Assembly (NCBI GenBank): GCA_029893765.1
Contig: JARXZD010000001.1
Location: 59,796 to 123,795 of the forward strand
DNA length: 64,000 nucleotides
Origin: Bacilli bacterium PM5-9
GTDB lineage: Bacteria; Bacillota_I; Bacilli_A; JAJDGJ01
Direction: 5' to 3'
Within the stretch, counting starts at the first letter, position 1. Each line of letters starts with the position of its first letter. A program made the position numbers and the translations under genes. Shown here piece by piece: positions 25,353 through 34,835 of this stretch. The notes beneath the pieces were generated by a model. It made no database searches. It saw only the letters and a program-made list of their open reading frames with translations, and was not told the DNA's origin.

Positions 25353-26675
25353 TTGGGATTTTTATCATCCATTTTTAAGGCAAGAGATAAGCCTACTGAT
25401 AGAGCGGTGAGTTCCAACTATACCTTTTTAATGGGTTCAAGCACAGCAGGTAAAACAGTGACCGAGCGGTCGGCACTTCAAATGACGGCCGTATACTCTT
25501 GTGTTCGGATATTAGCTGAAGCAGTAGCAGGGCTTCCTCTGCACCTTTATCGTTATACAGATAATGGTGGCAAGGAAAAAGCAATTGACCATTCCTTATA
25601 TCGACTTTTGCACGATGAACCAAATGCTGAGATGAGTTCCTTTGTGTTTCGAGAAACAATGATGACTCATCTTTTATTATGGGGGAATTGTTATGCGCAG
25701 ATTATTCGCAATGGCAAAGGTGAAGTTGTAGGACTCTACCCCTTGATGCCAAATCGGATGTCAGTTCATCGAGATGAGAGTGGGCAGCTCTATTACTTAT
25801 ATACCAGAGGTGCAGATGATGTGAACAGCACAAAGGGTATGACAGTAAAACTTAGTACCTCCGATGTACTTCATATTCCCGGACTCGGGTTTGATGGACT
25901 GGTTGGCTACTCCCCGATTGCGATGGCTAAAAATGCGATTGGTCTAGCCATTGCAACAGAGGAATATGGAGCCAAGTTCTTTGCCAACGGTGCGGCTCCA
26001 AGTGGTGTGTTGGAACATCCGGGAACGATTAAAGAACCTGGGAAAGTCAGAGAGGCTTGGCAGTCACAATTTGGTGGCAGTGCCAATTCCAATAAAATAG
26101 CCGTGCTTGAAGAAGGAATGAAATATACACCGATTTCCATTTCACCAGAACAAGCACAATTCCTTGAAACAAGGAAGTTTCAAATCAATGAAATTGCTCG
26201 GATTTTCAGAGTCCCTCCTCACATGGTAGGCGACCTTGAGAAGTCGAGCTTTTCTAATATTGAGCAACAATCCCTTGAGTTTGTGAAATACACCTTAGAC
26301 CCGTGGGTAGTGCGTTGGGAGCAAACCCTAGCCCGCACCCTTTTTACACCGGAAGAAAAGAAAAAATACTTCTTTAGATTCAATGTGGAGGGTCTTCTTA
26401 GAGGAGATTATGCCAGTCGTATGAGCGGGTATGCCACAGCAAGGCAGAATGGTTGGATGAGTGCCAATGATATTAGAGAACTTGAAAACCTAGACCGTAT
26501 ACCTGCAGAGGACGGTGGTGACATGTACCTTGTCAACGGCAATATGCTCCCACTTACAAAGGCAGGTGCATTCGCAAATACAAACGAGGATGGAAAGGAG
26601 GAAGACTTGGATGAAGAACAAGATATTTTGGCGATGGAAGAACCAAGCAAGCGAACAAGAAGAACGAGTTCTTGA
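25353..26675 (+). CDS. Phage portal protein, HK97-like
   Basis: A 440-residue portal with the N-terminal LQMTAVYSCVRILAEAVAGLP and IPGLGFDGLVGYSPI typical of HK97-family portals, and the RIFRVPPHMVGDLE clip/stem region. I chose the TTG at 25353, six bases after AGGTGA; another TTG at 25347 is too close. Its last 65 bp overlap the protease gene in another frame. Confidence 0.9.
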   Translation: MGFLSSIFKARDKPTDRAVSSNYTFLMGSSTAGKTVTERSALQMTAVYSCVRILAEAVAGLPLHLYRYTDNGGKEKAIDHSLYRLLHDEPNAEMSSFVFRETMMTHLLLWGNCYAQIIRNGKGEVVGLYPLMPNRMSVHRDESGQLYYLYTRGADDVNSTKGMTVKLSTSDVLHIPGLGFDGLVGYSPIAMAKNAIGLAIATEEYGAKFFANGAAPSGVLEHPGTIKEPGKVREAWQSQFGGSANSNKIAVLEEGMKYTPISISPEQAQFLETRKFQINEIARIFRVPPHMVGDLEKSSFSNIEQQSLEFVKYTLDPWVVRWEQTLARTLFTPEEKKKYFFRFNVEGLLRGDYASRMSGYATARQNGWMSANDIRELENLDRIPAEDGGDMYLVNGNMLPLTKAGAFANTNEDGKEEDLDEEQDILAMEEPSKRTRRTSS

Positions 26676-27342
26676 GCTTTATGGAACAATCGCTGAAGAA
26701 AGCTGGTTTGATGACGATGTGACCCCACAGATGTTTAGAAATGAACTCTTTAGCGGAAAAGGACCCATCACCTTATGGATTAACTCACCGGGTGGAGATT
26801 GCATTGCCGCAAGTCAGATTTATACCATGTTGATGGATTACCCAGATGAGGTAACCGTCAAGATTGATGGGATTGCAGCATCTGCCGCCTCTGTCATTGC
26901 CATGGCAGGAACAAAGGTACTGATGGCTCCTACAGCGCTCATGATGATTCATAACCCAGCAACCATCACGATGGGTGATCATGAAGACATGAAACGAGCG
27001 ATTGAGATGTTAGATGAGGTGAAAGAAAGCATTATCAATGCCTATGAGATTAAGACTGGAGTATCTCGCATCAAATTATCCCATCTCATGGATGCTGAAA
27101 CCTGGATGAATGCCAACAAAGCCATAGAACTTGGCTTTGCAGACGATGTGCTAAAGGATGAGAAACAATCCGAACCCACTTTTTCTGCCTATGCGTTTTC
27201 TAGAAAAGCAGTGGCTACGAATCTGCTAAATAAAATTGCAGAAAAGACAATACCAATCAAGGCAGAGGAAACTCTAAAACCACAAGGGCGCTCAATTGAT
27301 GAACTCAAGGAGCGTCTTTTGATTATCAAAAAATATATGTAA
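26611..27342 (+). CDS. ClpP-like prohead protease
   Basis: A 243-residue S14-type serine protease starting at ATG 26611 behind AAAGGAGG, inside the end of the portal gene. The catalytic serine is in GIAASAAS (about 92-99) and the histidine in MMIHNPA. ClpP-type head maturation proteases trim the capsid N-terminus in HK97-like phages. The 65-bp overlap with the portal gene suggests coupled translation. Confidence 0.88.
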   Translation: MKNKIFWRWKNQASEQEERVLELYGTIAEESWFDDDVTPQMFRNELFSGKGPITLWINSPGGDCIAASQIYTMLMDYPDEVTVKIDGIAASAASVIAMAGTKVLMAPTALMMIHNPATITMGDHEDMKRAIEMLDEVKESIINAYEIKTGVSRIKLSHLMDAETWMNANKAIELGFADDVLKDEKQSEPTFSAYAFSRKAVATNLLNKIAEKTIPIKAEETLKPQGRSIDELKERLLIIKKYM

Positions 27343-27358
27343 ATGGAGGAATTTTACT

Positions 27359-28555
27359 ATGACGATTACAGAAATGCGTAACAAGCGCAAAAAGCTCATT
27401 GAAACAATGGACGGGTTCTTGGACACTCATAAAACCAAGAATGGCACATTGTCCGCAGAAGATGATAAAACCTACAAAACCATGGAAGATGAGATCACTG
27501 AACTCACGAATGAAATCCATCGCATGGAAAGACGTGAAGCAATCGAGGCTGAACTTGAAAAACCTGTCAGCAAGCCAATCATTGAAAATCCGATGAATGG
27601 TCGACTGGATAACAGTGAAATTAAAACTGGCCGAGCAGCTGATTCTTATAAGACAGCAATGCTTTCAGCTCTTCGTTCAAACTTCCGTAATGTATCCAAT
27701 GTCCTGCAAGAAGGTGTTGATGCTGATGGTGGATATCTGGTTCCAGAAGAGTATGACACGAGACTGATTGATGGGCTGAAAGACGAAAATATCATCCGTA
27801 AGTTAGGCCATACCATTACCACATCTGGTGAGCGAAAAATCAATATAGCGGCCACAAAACCTGCGGCTGCATGGATTGATGAGGGTGAGGCACTGACCTT
27901 TAGTGATGCAACCTTCTCTCAAATCAATCTGGATGCCCACAAACTTCATGTAGCCGTAAAGGTTACTGAAGAACTACTTTATGACAATGCGTTCCAACTT
28001 GAGAATTACATCATTGAGGAGTTTTATAAGGCTCTGGCTAATGCCGAAGAAGATGCCTTTATTAATGGTAATGGTACAGGAAAACCACTGGGTATTCTAG
28101 CTGCAAGTGGTGGAGCTGAAGTCGGTGTGACCACAGCATCTGCAACGGCGATTACTGCTGACGAAGTGATTAACCTAGTGTATTCACTGAAGCGTCCTTA
28201 CCGTAAAAATGCCGTGTTCATTCTAAATGACCAGACCATAGCGGCACTTAGGAAACTAAAGGACGGTAACGGAGCCTATATGTGGCAAGCAGCTCTTGTT
28301 GCAGGTGAACCAGATAAACTACTTGGCTATCCTGTTTATACATCTGCTTATATGCCTACCATTGAGGCAGGTGCTAAGACCATTATCTTTGGCGATTTGT
28401 CTTACTACAATATCGGTGATCGTGGTTCTCGTTCCTTTGCAGAACTTCGTGAGCTGTTTGCAGGTAATGGCATGGTCGGTTTTGTAGCTAAAGAACGTGT
28501 GGATGGCAAGTTAGTACTACCTGAAGCAATCAAGGTTCTTCAGCAGAAAGCCTAA
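27359..28555 (+). CDS. Major capsid protein, HK97 fold
   Basis: A 398-residue protein with an N-terminal coiled-coil scaffolding (delta) region (about 1-95), expected to be cut off by the upstream protease, and the HK97-type shell domain (VDADGGYLVPEE, later GNGTGKPLGIL and KTIIFGDLSYYNI). The RBS AATGGAGG is clear. It is highly typical of phages with ClpP-like proteases. Confidence 0.92.
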   Translation: MTITEMRNKRKKLIETMDGFLDTHKTKNGTLSAEDDKTYKTMEDEITELTNEIHRMERREAIEAELEKPVSKPIIENPMNGRLDNSEIKTGRAADSYKTAMLSALRSNFRNVSNVLQEGVDADGGYLVPEEYDTRLIDGLKDENIIRKLGHTITTSGERKINIAATKPAAAWIDEGEALTFSDATFSQINLDAHKLHVAVKVTEELLYDNAFQLENYIIEEFYKALANAEEDAFINGNGTGKPLGILAASGGAEVGVTTASATAITADEVINLVYSLKRPYRKNAVFILNDQTIAALRKLKDGNGAYMWQAALVAGEPDKLLGYPVYTSAYMPTIEAGAKTIIFGDLSYYNIGDRGSRSFAELRELFAGNGMVGFVAKERVDGKLVLPEAIKVLQQKA

Positions 28556-28567
28556 CGGAGGTGCGAT

Positions 28568-28792
28568 ATGGATTACAACACAAAAAACTACACCGAACAA
28601 GGCGGAGATAAAACCGTCATCGCAGGAACGTTAGAGATTAAGGAGGGAGCAACCGTAACAGGTCTCCCTTCTTCTTTTACTCTTGCAGAAAACCAAGCAC
28701 CTAGTGTGGCAGAAGATATTTCGAGTTTAGTTGCTGATTTTAATGCATTGCTTTCAAAGCTAAAAACAGCAGGACTCATGGAAGCTGATTAA
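28568..28792 (+). CDS. Head fiber-like protein
   Basis: A 74-residue protein of the small head-fiber type found just after the major capsid gene in many Bacillota phages. It shows a short beta stretch (TVIAGTLEIKEGATVTGLP) like the N-terminal base of phi29 head fibers, then a helix. Surface decoration of the capsid is inferred from that resemblance and its place. Confidence 0.6.
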   Translation: MDYNTKNYTEQGGDKTVIAGTLEIKEGATVTGLPSSFTLAENQAPSVAEDISSLVADFNALLSKLKTAGLMEAD

Positions 28793-28814
28793 AAAGAGAA
28801 AGGATGGTGGCGGT

Positions 28815-29123
28815 ATGACACTGATTCAAAAGGTAAAAGCAAACTTGATTTTAGAGCATGACGCAGATGACGAACTCTTAGAGATGTTCATCGCCGCTGC
28901 TGTCAGTTATGCCGAGAGTTATCAGCATGTACCAGAAAATTTCTATAGCGACAATCCTATGCCACCGACTACAGAGCAAGCCATTATTATGCTCTCCTCT
29001 CATTTTTATGAAAGCAGAGATGGCAGTACAGGTGGCTTCTTTGCAGATAATGTGCAGGCGGGTCAGCAGGTTTGGAAAACGGTCAACCTACTATTAAGAC
29101 TCGATCGGGATTGGAAGGTGTAA
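28815..29123 (+). CDS. Head-tail connector protein (gp6-like)
   Basis: A 102-residue helical protein with MTLIQKVKANLILEHDADDE followed by LLEMFIAAAVSYAESYQHV, which matches the phage gp6/QLRG connector family. It should form the ring under the portal. It shares its end with an overlapping upstream extension of the next frame. Confidence 0.8.
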   Translation: MTLIQKVKANLILEHDADDELLEMFIAAAVSYAESYQHVPENFYSDNPMPPTTEQAIIMLSSHFYESRDGSTGGFFADNVQAGQQVWKTVNLLLRLDRDWKV

Positions 29124-29146
29124 ACATTGAAAGCGAGGTACTGGTT

Positions 29147-29488
29147 GTGAGTTTCGGAAAAATGAATGGATTTGCTGATATTAAGGTAGTCACAAAAACA
29201 AAAGACAGTGAAGGATTTGCGACAACATCAGAAACCGTGATTGCTTCGATTCGAGTCTACCGGGAAGGGCGTCATGGCAGTGAACGCTGGGCTAACCTAG
29301 CTACTTTTTCAGAGGCTACAGATTTATTCAGGTTTCGTGCGATTCCAGGAGTCGAGGTCACGACAGAACACTTTATTGAGTGTGATGGAGAGCGTTTTGA
29401 TATTACCTCGGTAGAAAACGTAAAAGGTCGAGGTATGTATACAGAAGTTTTGGCAAAGAAGGTGGTGAGCAGTATTGGCAAAAGTTGA
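29147..29488 (+). CDS. Head closure protein
   Basis: A 113-residue protein most likely starting at the GTG at 29147 behind GCGAGG (an open frame runs back into the connector gene, without RBS). The beta-rich content and position between connector and gp10-like gene fit SPP1 gp16-type stoppers. The alternative start ATG at 29162 loses five residues. Confidence 0.68.
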   Translation: MSFGKMNGFADIKVVTKTKDSEGFATTSETVIASIRVYREGRHGSERWANLATFSEATDLFRFRAIPGVEVTTEHFIECDGERFDITSVENVKGRGMYTEVLAKKVVSSIGKS

Positions 29489-29906
29489 TATTAAGATGCC
29501 CGATGATTTTTTGCTCAAGATTGCAAAGCTTGGATCTGACTTTGACCCTGTTGCCGAAAAGGTGCTAAAAGCAGGTGGCGAAGTCGTTTTCAAACGAACG
29601 AAGAGCAATCTTTCTGCTGTAATCGGTAAAGGTACAAAGCATGAATCACGATCAACGGGTGAATTAGAAAAGGCACTCGGTGTCACTTCAGTCAGGCTAG
29701 ATAGGAACGGAAACCACAATATTAAAATAGGTTTTTCTGAACCAAGGTCTGATGGAGAGAGTAATGCAAAACTAGCAAATATTCTTGAATACGGCAAACA
29801 CGGTCAGCCTGCAAAACCTTTTTTGAAACCAGCTAAAAGCGCATCAAAGTCTGAGTGTATCTCAGTAATGAAAAGCACCTTTGAAGAGGAGGTCAAAAAG
29901 ATATGA
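29475..29906 (+). CDS. HK97 gp10-like tail-joining protein
   Basis: A 143-residue protein, TTG start, overlapping the upstream gene by 14 bp. It has the gp10 family pattern: KVLKAGGEVVFKRTKSNL, then ALGVTSVRLDRNGN and NILEYGKHGQPAKPFLKPA near the end. It joins head and tail in siphoviruses. Confidence 0.82.
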   Translation: MAKVDIKMPDDFLLKIAKLGSDFDPVAEKVLKAGGEVVFKRTKSNLSAVIGKGTKHESRSTGELEKALGVTSVRLDRNGNHNIKIGFSEPRSDGESNAKLANILEYGKHGQPAKPFLKPAKSASKSECISVMKSTFEEEVKKI

Positions 29907-30247
29907 GCATTCTAGCAGACTTACAAGTCGCTTTAGAATCACTGGATGTTCCAATAGAAACAGGTATGTTTTCGGATACTGCCCCTGGTAAGTACATGGT
30001 GATTGTTCCGATGAGCGATAGCTTTGACCTTCATTCGGATAATCTACCATGCATTGATGTTCAAGAGGCACGGATTTCAATTTATAGCAAGGGCAGTTAT
30101 ACAGCGTTAAAAAATCAAGTGGTGCAGTTATTGTTGGCTTCCAGTTTTACCATAACCGCACGCAGCTACATCGGCTTTGAAGATGATACGGGCTATTACC
30201 ACTACAACGTGGATGTAGCCAAACATTATGAAATAGGAGGTAATTAA
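29903..30247 (+). CDS. Tail completion/terminator protein
   Basis: A 114-residue protein starting in an ATGA overlap with gp10. The alpha/beta pattern with VPIETGMFSDTAPGKYMVI and ARISIYSKGSY matches the small tail terminator proteins at this position. It would cap the tail tube. Confidence 0.7.
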   Translation: MSILADLQVALESLDVPIETGMFSDTAPGKYMVIVPMSDSFDLHSDNLPCIDVQEARISIYSKGSYTALKNQVVQLLLASSFTITARSYIGFEDDTGYYHYNVDVAKHYEIGGN

Positions 30248-30249
30248 AA

Positions 30250-30843
30250 ATGGCAACAATTGGTCTGGATAAACTTTACTATGCGACCATCACAGATGAT
30301 GAAAATGGCGAAGAAATCTATGGCACACCCACTCAGCTGGCAAAAGCAATCTCAGCCGAGTTATCTGTTGAACTGGCAGAGGCAACCCTCTATGCAGATG
30401 ATGGTGCGGCAGAAATCGTTAAAGAATTTAAGAATGGCACTATCTCTCTTGGAGTAGATGATATTGGCTCGACTACTGCAGCCGCCTTAACCGGTGTCAC
30501 GGTTGATAAGAACAACGTTGTGGTTTCTAACAGTGAAGATGGCGGGAATCCTGTGGCTGTCGGTTTTAGAGCAAAGAAATCCAATGGCAAGTATAAATAC
30601 TACTGGCTCTACCGAGTGAAATTCGGTATTCCATCTACAAACCTTGCGACAAAGGGTGATAGCATCACCTTCTCGACACCAACAATAGAAGGTACGGTTC
30701 TTCGAAGAAACAAAGCAGATACCAATGGAAAGCATCCCTGGAAAGCAGAAGTGACCGAAGGCGATAAGGATGTACCGGCAGCGGTTATCAGTGCTTGGTA
30801 TACAGAAGTTTATGAACCGGATTACACAGTTATGGAGGGTTAA
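30250..30843 (+). CDS. Major tail tube protein (phi13-type)
   Basis: A 197-residue protein beginning MATIGLDKLYYATIT, typical for phi13-family major tail proteins, with a beta-rich body (AISAELSVELAEATLYADDG). The next gene is the tail assembly chaperone, as in other siphoviruses. Confidence 0.87.
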   Translation: MATIGLDKLYYATITDDENGEEIYGTPTQLAKAISAELSVELAEATLYADDGAAEIVKEFKNGTISLGVDDIGSTTAAALTGVTVDKNNVVVSNSEDGGNPVAVGFRAKKSNGKYKYYWLYRVKFGIPSTNLATKGDSITFSTPTIEGTVLRRNKADTNGKHPWKAEVTEGDKDVPAAVISAWYTEVYEPDYTVMEG

Positions 30844-30846
30844 GCG

Positions 30847-31230
30847 ATGGATAAAGAAAGAACAGCATGCATTAATATTGGTGGCGATGAATATGTGCTA
30901 CTACTTACTACAAAGGCAACAAAGGAAATCGCAGGACGCTATGGCGGTCTTGAAAACCTAGGCGATAAGCTAATGAAGTCTGAGAATGTCGAGATGGCAC
31001 TTTCAGAGATTGTGTGGCTGATTACCTTACTGGCCAATCAAAGTACCCTTGTCTATAACATCAAGCACAAGGATGCACCGAAGGAATTACTAACAGAAGA
31101 TGAGGTGGAAATTCTCACAAGCCCGATTGATTTGGCAGAGTACAAAGAGGCAATAATGAATGCCCTTTACAAGGGTGCAAAAAGAAATGTACTCAGTGAG
31201 GAAAGCCCAAAAAACGCAGTAGCCCCGTAA
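30847..31230 (+). CDS. Tail assembly chaperone, gpG-like
   Basis: A 127-residue protein between tail tube and tape measure genes, with an alpha/beta N-terminus and EIVWLITLLANQSTL in the middle. The 0-frame ends ESPKNAVAP. A classical slippery heptamer A-AAA-AAC at 31209-31215, 15 bases before the stop, would let some ribosomes shift -1 into the frame that runs to 31418. Confidence 0.8.
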   Translation: MDKERTACINIGGDEYVLLLTTKATKEIAGRYGGLENLGDKLMKSENVEMALSEIVWLITLLANQSTLVYNIKHKDAPKELLTEDEVEILTSPIDLAEYKEAIMNALYKGAKRNVLSEESPKNAVAP

Positions 31231-31418
31231 GTGACGAAGAGTTATTTACGAGGCTTTTATATTACGGCATCAGTCTATTACATCTGACCATGGATGAATT
31301 TTGGCTGATGCCGTTTGGTTTGCTACTAGACTTGTGGGAGTGCCACAAACAGTATCAGGGGCTGGCAAAACCAAAAAGAGAGATATTTATCGATGACATT
31401 ATCCCTGATGGAATCTGA
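31209..31418 (+). CDS. gpT-like -1 frameshift extension of the tail chaperone
   Basis: From the slippery site A-AAA-AAC the -1 frame is open for 67 codons, to a TGA at 31416-31418, with no start codon or RBS of its own. It encodes FWLMPFGLLLDLWECHKQY and ends DDIIPDGI, typical of gpT-like domains that bind the tape measure protein. The fused gpG-T product would be about 190 residues (30847-31215, then this frame). The gap between chaperone and tape measure is fully explained by it. Confidence 0.78.
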   Translation, partial: KKRSSPVSDEELFTRLLYYGISLLHLTMDEFWLMPFGLLLDLWECHKQYQGLAKPKREIFIDDIIPDGI

Positions 31419-31435
31419 CAAAGGAGGTGGAAAGC

Positions 31436-34042
31436 ATGGCAGATAATTTTGGCTTAAAAATCGGTCTTGAAGGCGAGAAAGAATTTAAAAAGGCATTAAC
31501 CGATATCAATCGTTCCTTTAAAGTACTTGGCTCTGAAATGAAACTGGTAGCCTCAGAATTTGATAAAAACGATAAGTCTGTCCAGGCTCTTTCCGCCAGA
31601 AATTCAGTCCTCAACAAAGAGATTGAAACCCAAAAAAGCAAAATTGATACCTTGAGGTCGGCTCTAGAAAATGCAGCTACCTCCTTTGGAGAAACCGATA
31701 GAAGAACACAAAACTGGCAGATTCAATTGAATAATGCTGAGGCGGCACTCAACAATATGGAGCGAGAGTTAAGTAGCAATAATGCTGCTCTTGAAGAAGC
31801 TAACTCCAATTATGATGATGCCGAAGATGCCCTCGATGACATGAACCGTGAAATGAACGATGTCACCGATAGCGCAGACGATATGGGAAAAGAGATTGAT
31901 GAGGCGGCTGACTCTGCTGAAAAGTCTGAATCTAAGTTTAAAGGCTTAGGTACAACTCTAAAATCTATCGGTATTGCCATGGGAGCTGTTGCTGTTGCAG
32001 CAGGTGCGGCGGCTGTCAAACTTGGTAAAGAAGTCATTTCCGCTTATGCCGATTACGAGCAATTAGTCGGTGGTGTGGATACGCTTTTTAAAGAGAACTC
32101 TCAGCAGTTACAAGACTATGCATCGAATGCCTATAAGACGGCAGGTCTTTCTGCCAATGACTACATGGAAACCGTCACTTCTTTTTCTGCAAGCCTTATT
32201 TCTTCTCTTGGAGGGGATACAGAAAAAGCCGTTAAATATGCGGATATGGCGATCACCGATATGTCTGACAATGCTAATAAAATGGGTACAGACATGGAGT
32301 CCATTCAAAATGCCTATCAGGGTTTTGCAAAGCAAAATTACACCATGCTAGACAACCTAAAACTTGGATATGGTGGTACAAAAAGTGAAATGGAGCGACT
32401 CCTTGCCGATGCCGAGGCCATCTCTGGTATTGAGTATGATGTTTCTTCGTATGCCGATGTAGTTTCTGCCATCCATGTCATTCAAGAAAGCATGGGTATT
32501 GCTGGTACGACTGCTCTTGAGGCAGAGGAGACTATTTCAGGATCCTTGAATGCCTTTGAATCAGCTTTACAAAATCTTTTCGTTGGTTTTGGAAATGCTG
32601 ATGCGGATATGGAACAACTCAGTAAAAACATGGTGGATGCCTTTCAGTCGGTGGTAAAAAACATTACTCCAGTGATTGAAAATATCGTAAAGGCCCTGCC
32701 CATCGCAATTGAAGCATTATTGGATGCGGTTTCTGATTTGTTACCGACACTGCTTGCTACGGTGACAGATTTATTTACTCAGGTATTGAACGCACTGATG
32801 AACCTACTACCTACCCTAATACCGGTAGCAGTTGATTCCATTCTCACGATTGTGAATGCGTTGATTGAAAACTTACCACTGCTAGTGGATACAGCCGTTC
32901 AGTTAATAGCAGCTTTAGTGGATGGCCTTGGGCAAGCAATGCCAGAACTGATTCCTGCGGCAGTTAATGCAATTACTACGATTGTGCAAGGTTTGGTGGA
33001 TAATCTACCCATGCTGCTCGATGCAGCACTGCAGTTAATACTTGGTTTGGCTCAGGGGCTACTCGAAGCGATCCCGCAACTAATTGAGGCTCTCCCTACG
33101 ATTATTTTGGCAATCGTTGATTTTATTATAAGCGCAATTCCTCAGATTATAGATGCTGGTATTCAGTTATTAACATCGCTGGTTACAGCCTTGCCTGAAA
33201 TTATTACGGCTATTGTAGAGGCGATTCCACAGATAATTGATGGGATATTGAATGGGATTTTAAGTTCGATTCCACAACTCATACAAGCGGGTGTCGACTT
33301 ACTTGTTGCACTGATTCAAAATCTACCGACCATTATTATCACCATTGTGGCAGCGATACCTCAAATCATTTCAAGTATCGTAAATGCCTTAATGGGAAAC
33401 ATCGACAAGATCATTATGGCAGGGGTTCAGCTATTTGTAGCACTCATTCAGAATTTACCAACCATTGTGGTAGAGATCGTAAAAGCAGTGCCTCAGATTA
33501 TTGGCGGCATCGTCAGAGCATTTACAAACTCCATGGGTTCCATCGTGACGGTGGGTGGCAACATTGTAAAAGGACTATGGCAGGGTATTCAATCCCTTGC
33601 TTCTTGGTTATGGAATAAAGTGAGTGGTTGGATTAGTGGCATTTGGACGGGCATCAAGGATTTCTTCGGTATCAAGTCACCATCGAAACAGATGGGGTGG
33701 GTTGGTGAAATGCTTGTGAAAGGTCTTGCAGGTTCTATCCAAGATAACGGTGATGAGGCTGTAAAAGCGGCTGAAATGATGAGCGAGGATATCAACGATG
33801 TGATGACCAGTCTTGCCAGTGATATGAGTACATCCTTGCCTACAGACTTTTCAGTGGATACTTCTGTAGGCGGCGTGATATCAAATGCAGCGACCTCTTC
33901 CCTAGGTGGTGTCAGTGGGTCGCTGGTTACTGTACAGCAGATGATTGTACGAAGTGAAGATGATATCAGAAGGGTATCTCAGGAACTTTATAACTTAATT
34001 CAGACAGGCTCTCGTGCTCAGGGTCGGTTTTCTACAACATAA
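31436..34042 (+). CDS. Tail tape measure protein
   Basis: An 868-residue protein starting at 31436 behind AAGGAGGTGG. The N-terminal 180 residues are coiled coil, then a hydrophobic helix (IGIAMGAVAVAAGAAAVKL). Residues about 415-710 hold many repeats of an amphipathic unit of roughly 39 residues built on NLPxL and IPQLI, a transmembrane-prone section used at DNA injection. The C-terminus has GIKSPSKQM, common in tape measures. Length sets tail length, about 130 nm by the usual 1.5 angstrom per residue rule. Confidence 0.92.
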   Translation: MADNFGLKIGLEGEKEFKKALTDINRSFKVLGSEMKLVASEFDKNDKSVQALSARNSVLNKEIETQKSKIDTLRSALENAATSFGETDRRTQNWQIQLNNAEAALNNMERELSSNNAALEEANSNYDDAEDALDDMNREMNDVTDSADDMGKEIDEAADSAEKSESKFKGLGTTLKSIGIAMGAVAVAAGAAAVKLGKEVISAYADYEQLVGGVDTLFKENSQQLQDYASNAYKTAGLSANDYMETVTSFSASLISSLGGDTEKAVKYADMAITDMSDNANKMGTDMESIQNAYQGFAKQNYTMLDNLKLGYGGTKSEMERLLADAEAISGIEYDVSSYADVVSAIHVIQESMGIAGTTALEAEETISGSLNAFESALQNLFVGFGNADADMEQLSKNMVDAFQSVVKNITPVIENIVKALPIAIEALLDAVSDLLPTLLATVTDLFTQVLNALMNLLPTLIPVAVDSILTIVNALIENLPLLVDTAVQLIAALVDGLGQAMPELIPAAVNAITTIVQGLVDNLPMLLDAALQLILGLAQGLLEAIPQLIEALPTIILAIVDFIISAIPQIIDAGIQLLTSLVTALPEIITAIVEAIPQIIDGILNGILSSIPQLIQAGVDLLVALIQNLPTIIITIVAAIPQIISSIVNALMGNIDKIIMAGVQLFVALIQNLPTIVVEIVKAVPQIIGGIVRAFTNSMGSIVTVGGNIVKGLWQGIQSLASWLWNKVSGWISGIWTGIKDFFGIKSPSKQMGWVGEMLVKGLAGSIQDNGDEAVKAAEMMSEDINDVMTSLASDMSTSLPTDFSVDTSVGGVISNAATSSLGGVSGSLVTVQQMIVRSEDDIRRVSQELYNLIQTGSRAQGRFSTT

Positions 34043-34054
34043 GGAGGTGTGCCG

Positions 34055-34831
34055 ATGGGTTTTTCATATGACGATATTTCTTCAAAAAGCATGGGACTAA
34101 AAGCCAGACTCACTTCCTGGCAGGTCTGTGGAGGAATGCGAAATTTCACCACCACCGTACCTGGAAAGTATGGGGTGACAGACTTTGGAGCTGATTTTGA
34201 TTACAGAGAAATCAGTGTAGCTTGTAATATTTATCCGAAGCATAGCTTTTCTTCTCTGGTGAGTACCCTTGATAATATTTCTACTTGGCTTGATCCAATG
34301 CAAGGGTTGAGACAGCTTGTTTTTGATGATGTACCCGACAGGTATTTCATGGCAAGGCTGAATGAGAAAGTGGACTGTGAACGACTCATTCGTTTTGCAG
34401 GAAGTTTCAACTTGAAGTTTTTCTGTCCTGATCCTTTTGCTTATGCCATTACGGATGAGAATTATTTAATAGAAAGCGAAGGAAGTCACACGATTACAAG
34501 ACAGACCGGCAATGTTGAATCCAATCCTATGTATCGCTTGAAGGGAATCATCACATCGGGTGTGCACAATTTTATTTCTGTTACAACCAATGGCTTGGAA
34601 ATGAAAATAGTGAATGCTGTACTTTTGGCAGAAGAAACCCTTGTCATTGATACAGATAAGATGACGGCTTATGTGGAAGACGAAAACGGGATAATCTTAA
34701 GAAACGCTTTGCCATACCTAGAGGAGATTGATTTTCCAAGTTTCAATGTAGGCAATAATACCCTAGCAATAACAACAAATAATGCTGTGTTTACAGCGCT
34801 TGAAATAAAGGCTCGCAGTAGATGGAGGTGA
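34055..34831 (+). CDS. Distal tail protein (Dit)
   Basis: A 258-residue baseplate hub protein directly after the tape measure. The start is the ATG at 34055 behind AAGGAGGTG. An N-terminal Dit-type beta domain carries DYREISVACNIYP and FDDVPDRYFMARL; the C-terminal domain is a jelly-roll type. It connects tail tube to the receptor-binding complex. Confidence 0.82.
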   Translation: MGFSYDDISSKSMGLKARLTSWQVCGGMRNFTTTVPGKYGVTDFGADFDYREISVACNIYPKHSFSSLVSTLDNISTWLDPMQGLRQLVFDDVPDRYFMARLNEKVDCERLIRFAGSFNLKFFCPDPFAYAITDENYLIESEGSHTITRQTGNVESNPMYRLKGIITSGVHNFISVTTNGLEMKIVNAVLLAEETLVIDTDKMTAYVEDENGIILRNALPYLEEIDFPSFNVGNNTLAITTNNAVFTALEIKARSRWR

Positions 34832-34835
34832 TCCA

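Noticed and set aside
32640..33600. Repeated sequence in the tape measure gene that could look like tandem or CRISPR-like repeats
   Set aside because: The repeats are degenerate at DNA level and keep reading frame and a hydrophobic amino-acid period, so they are protein repeats.
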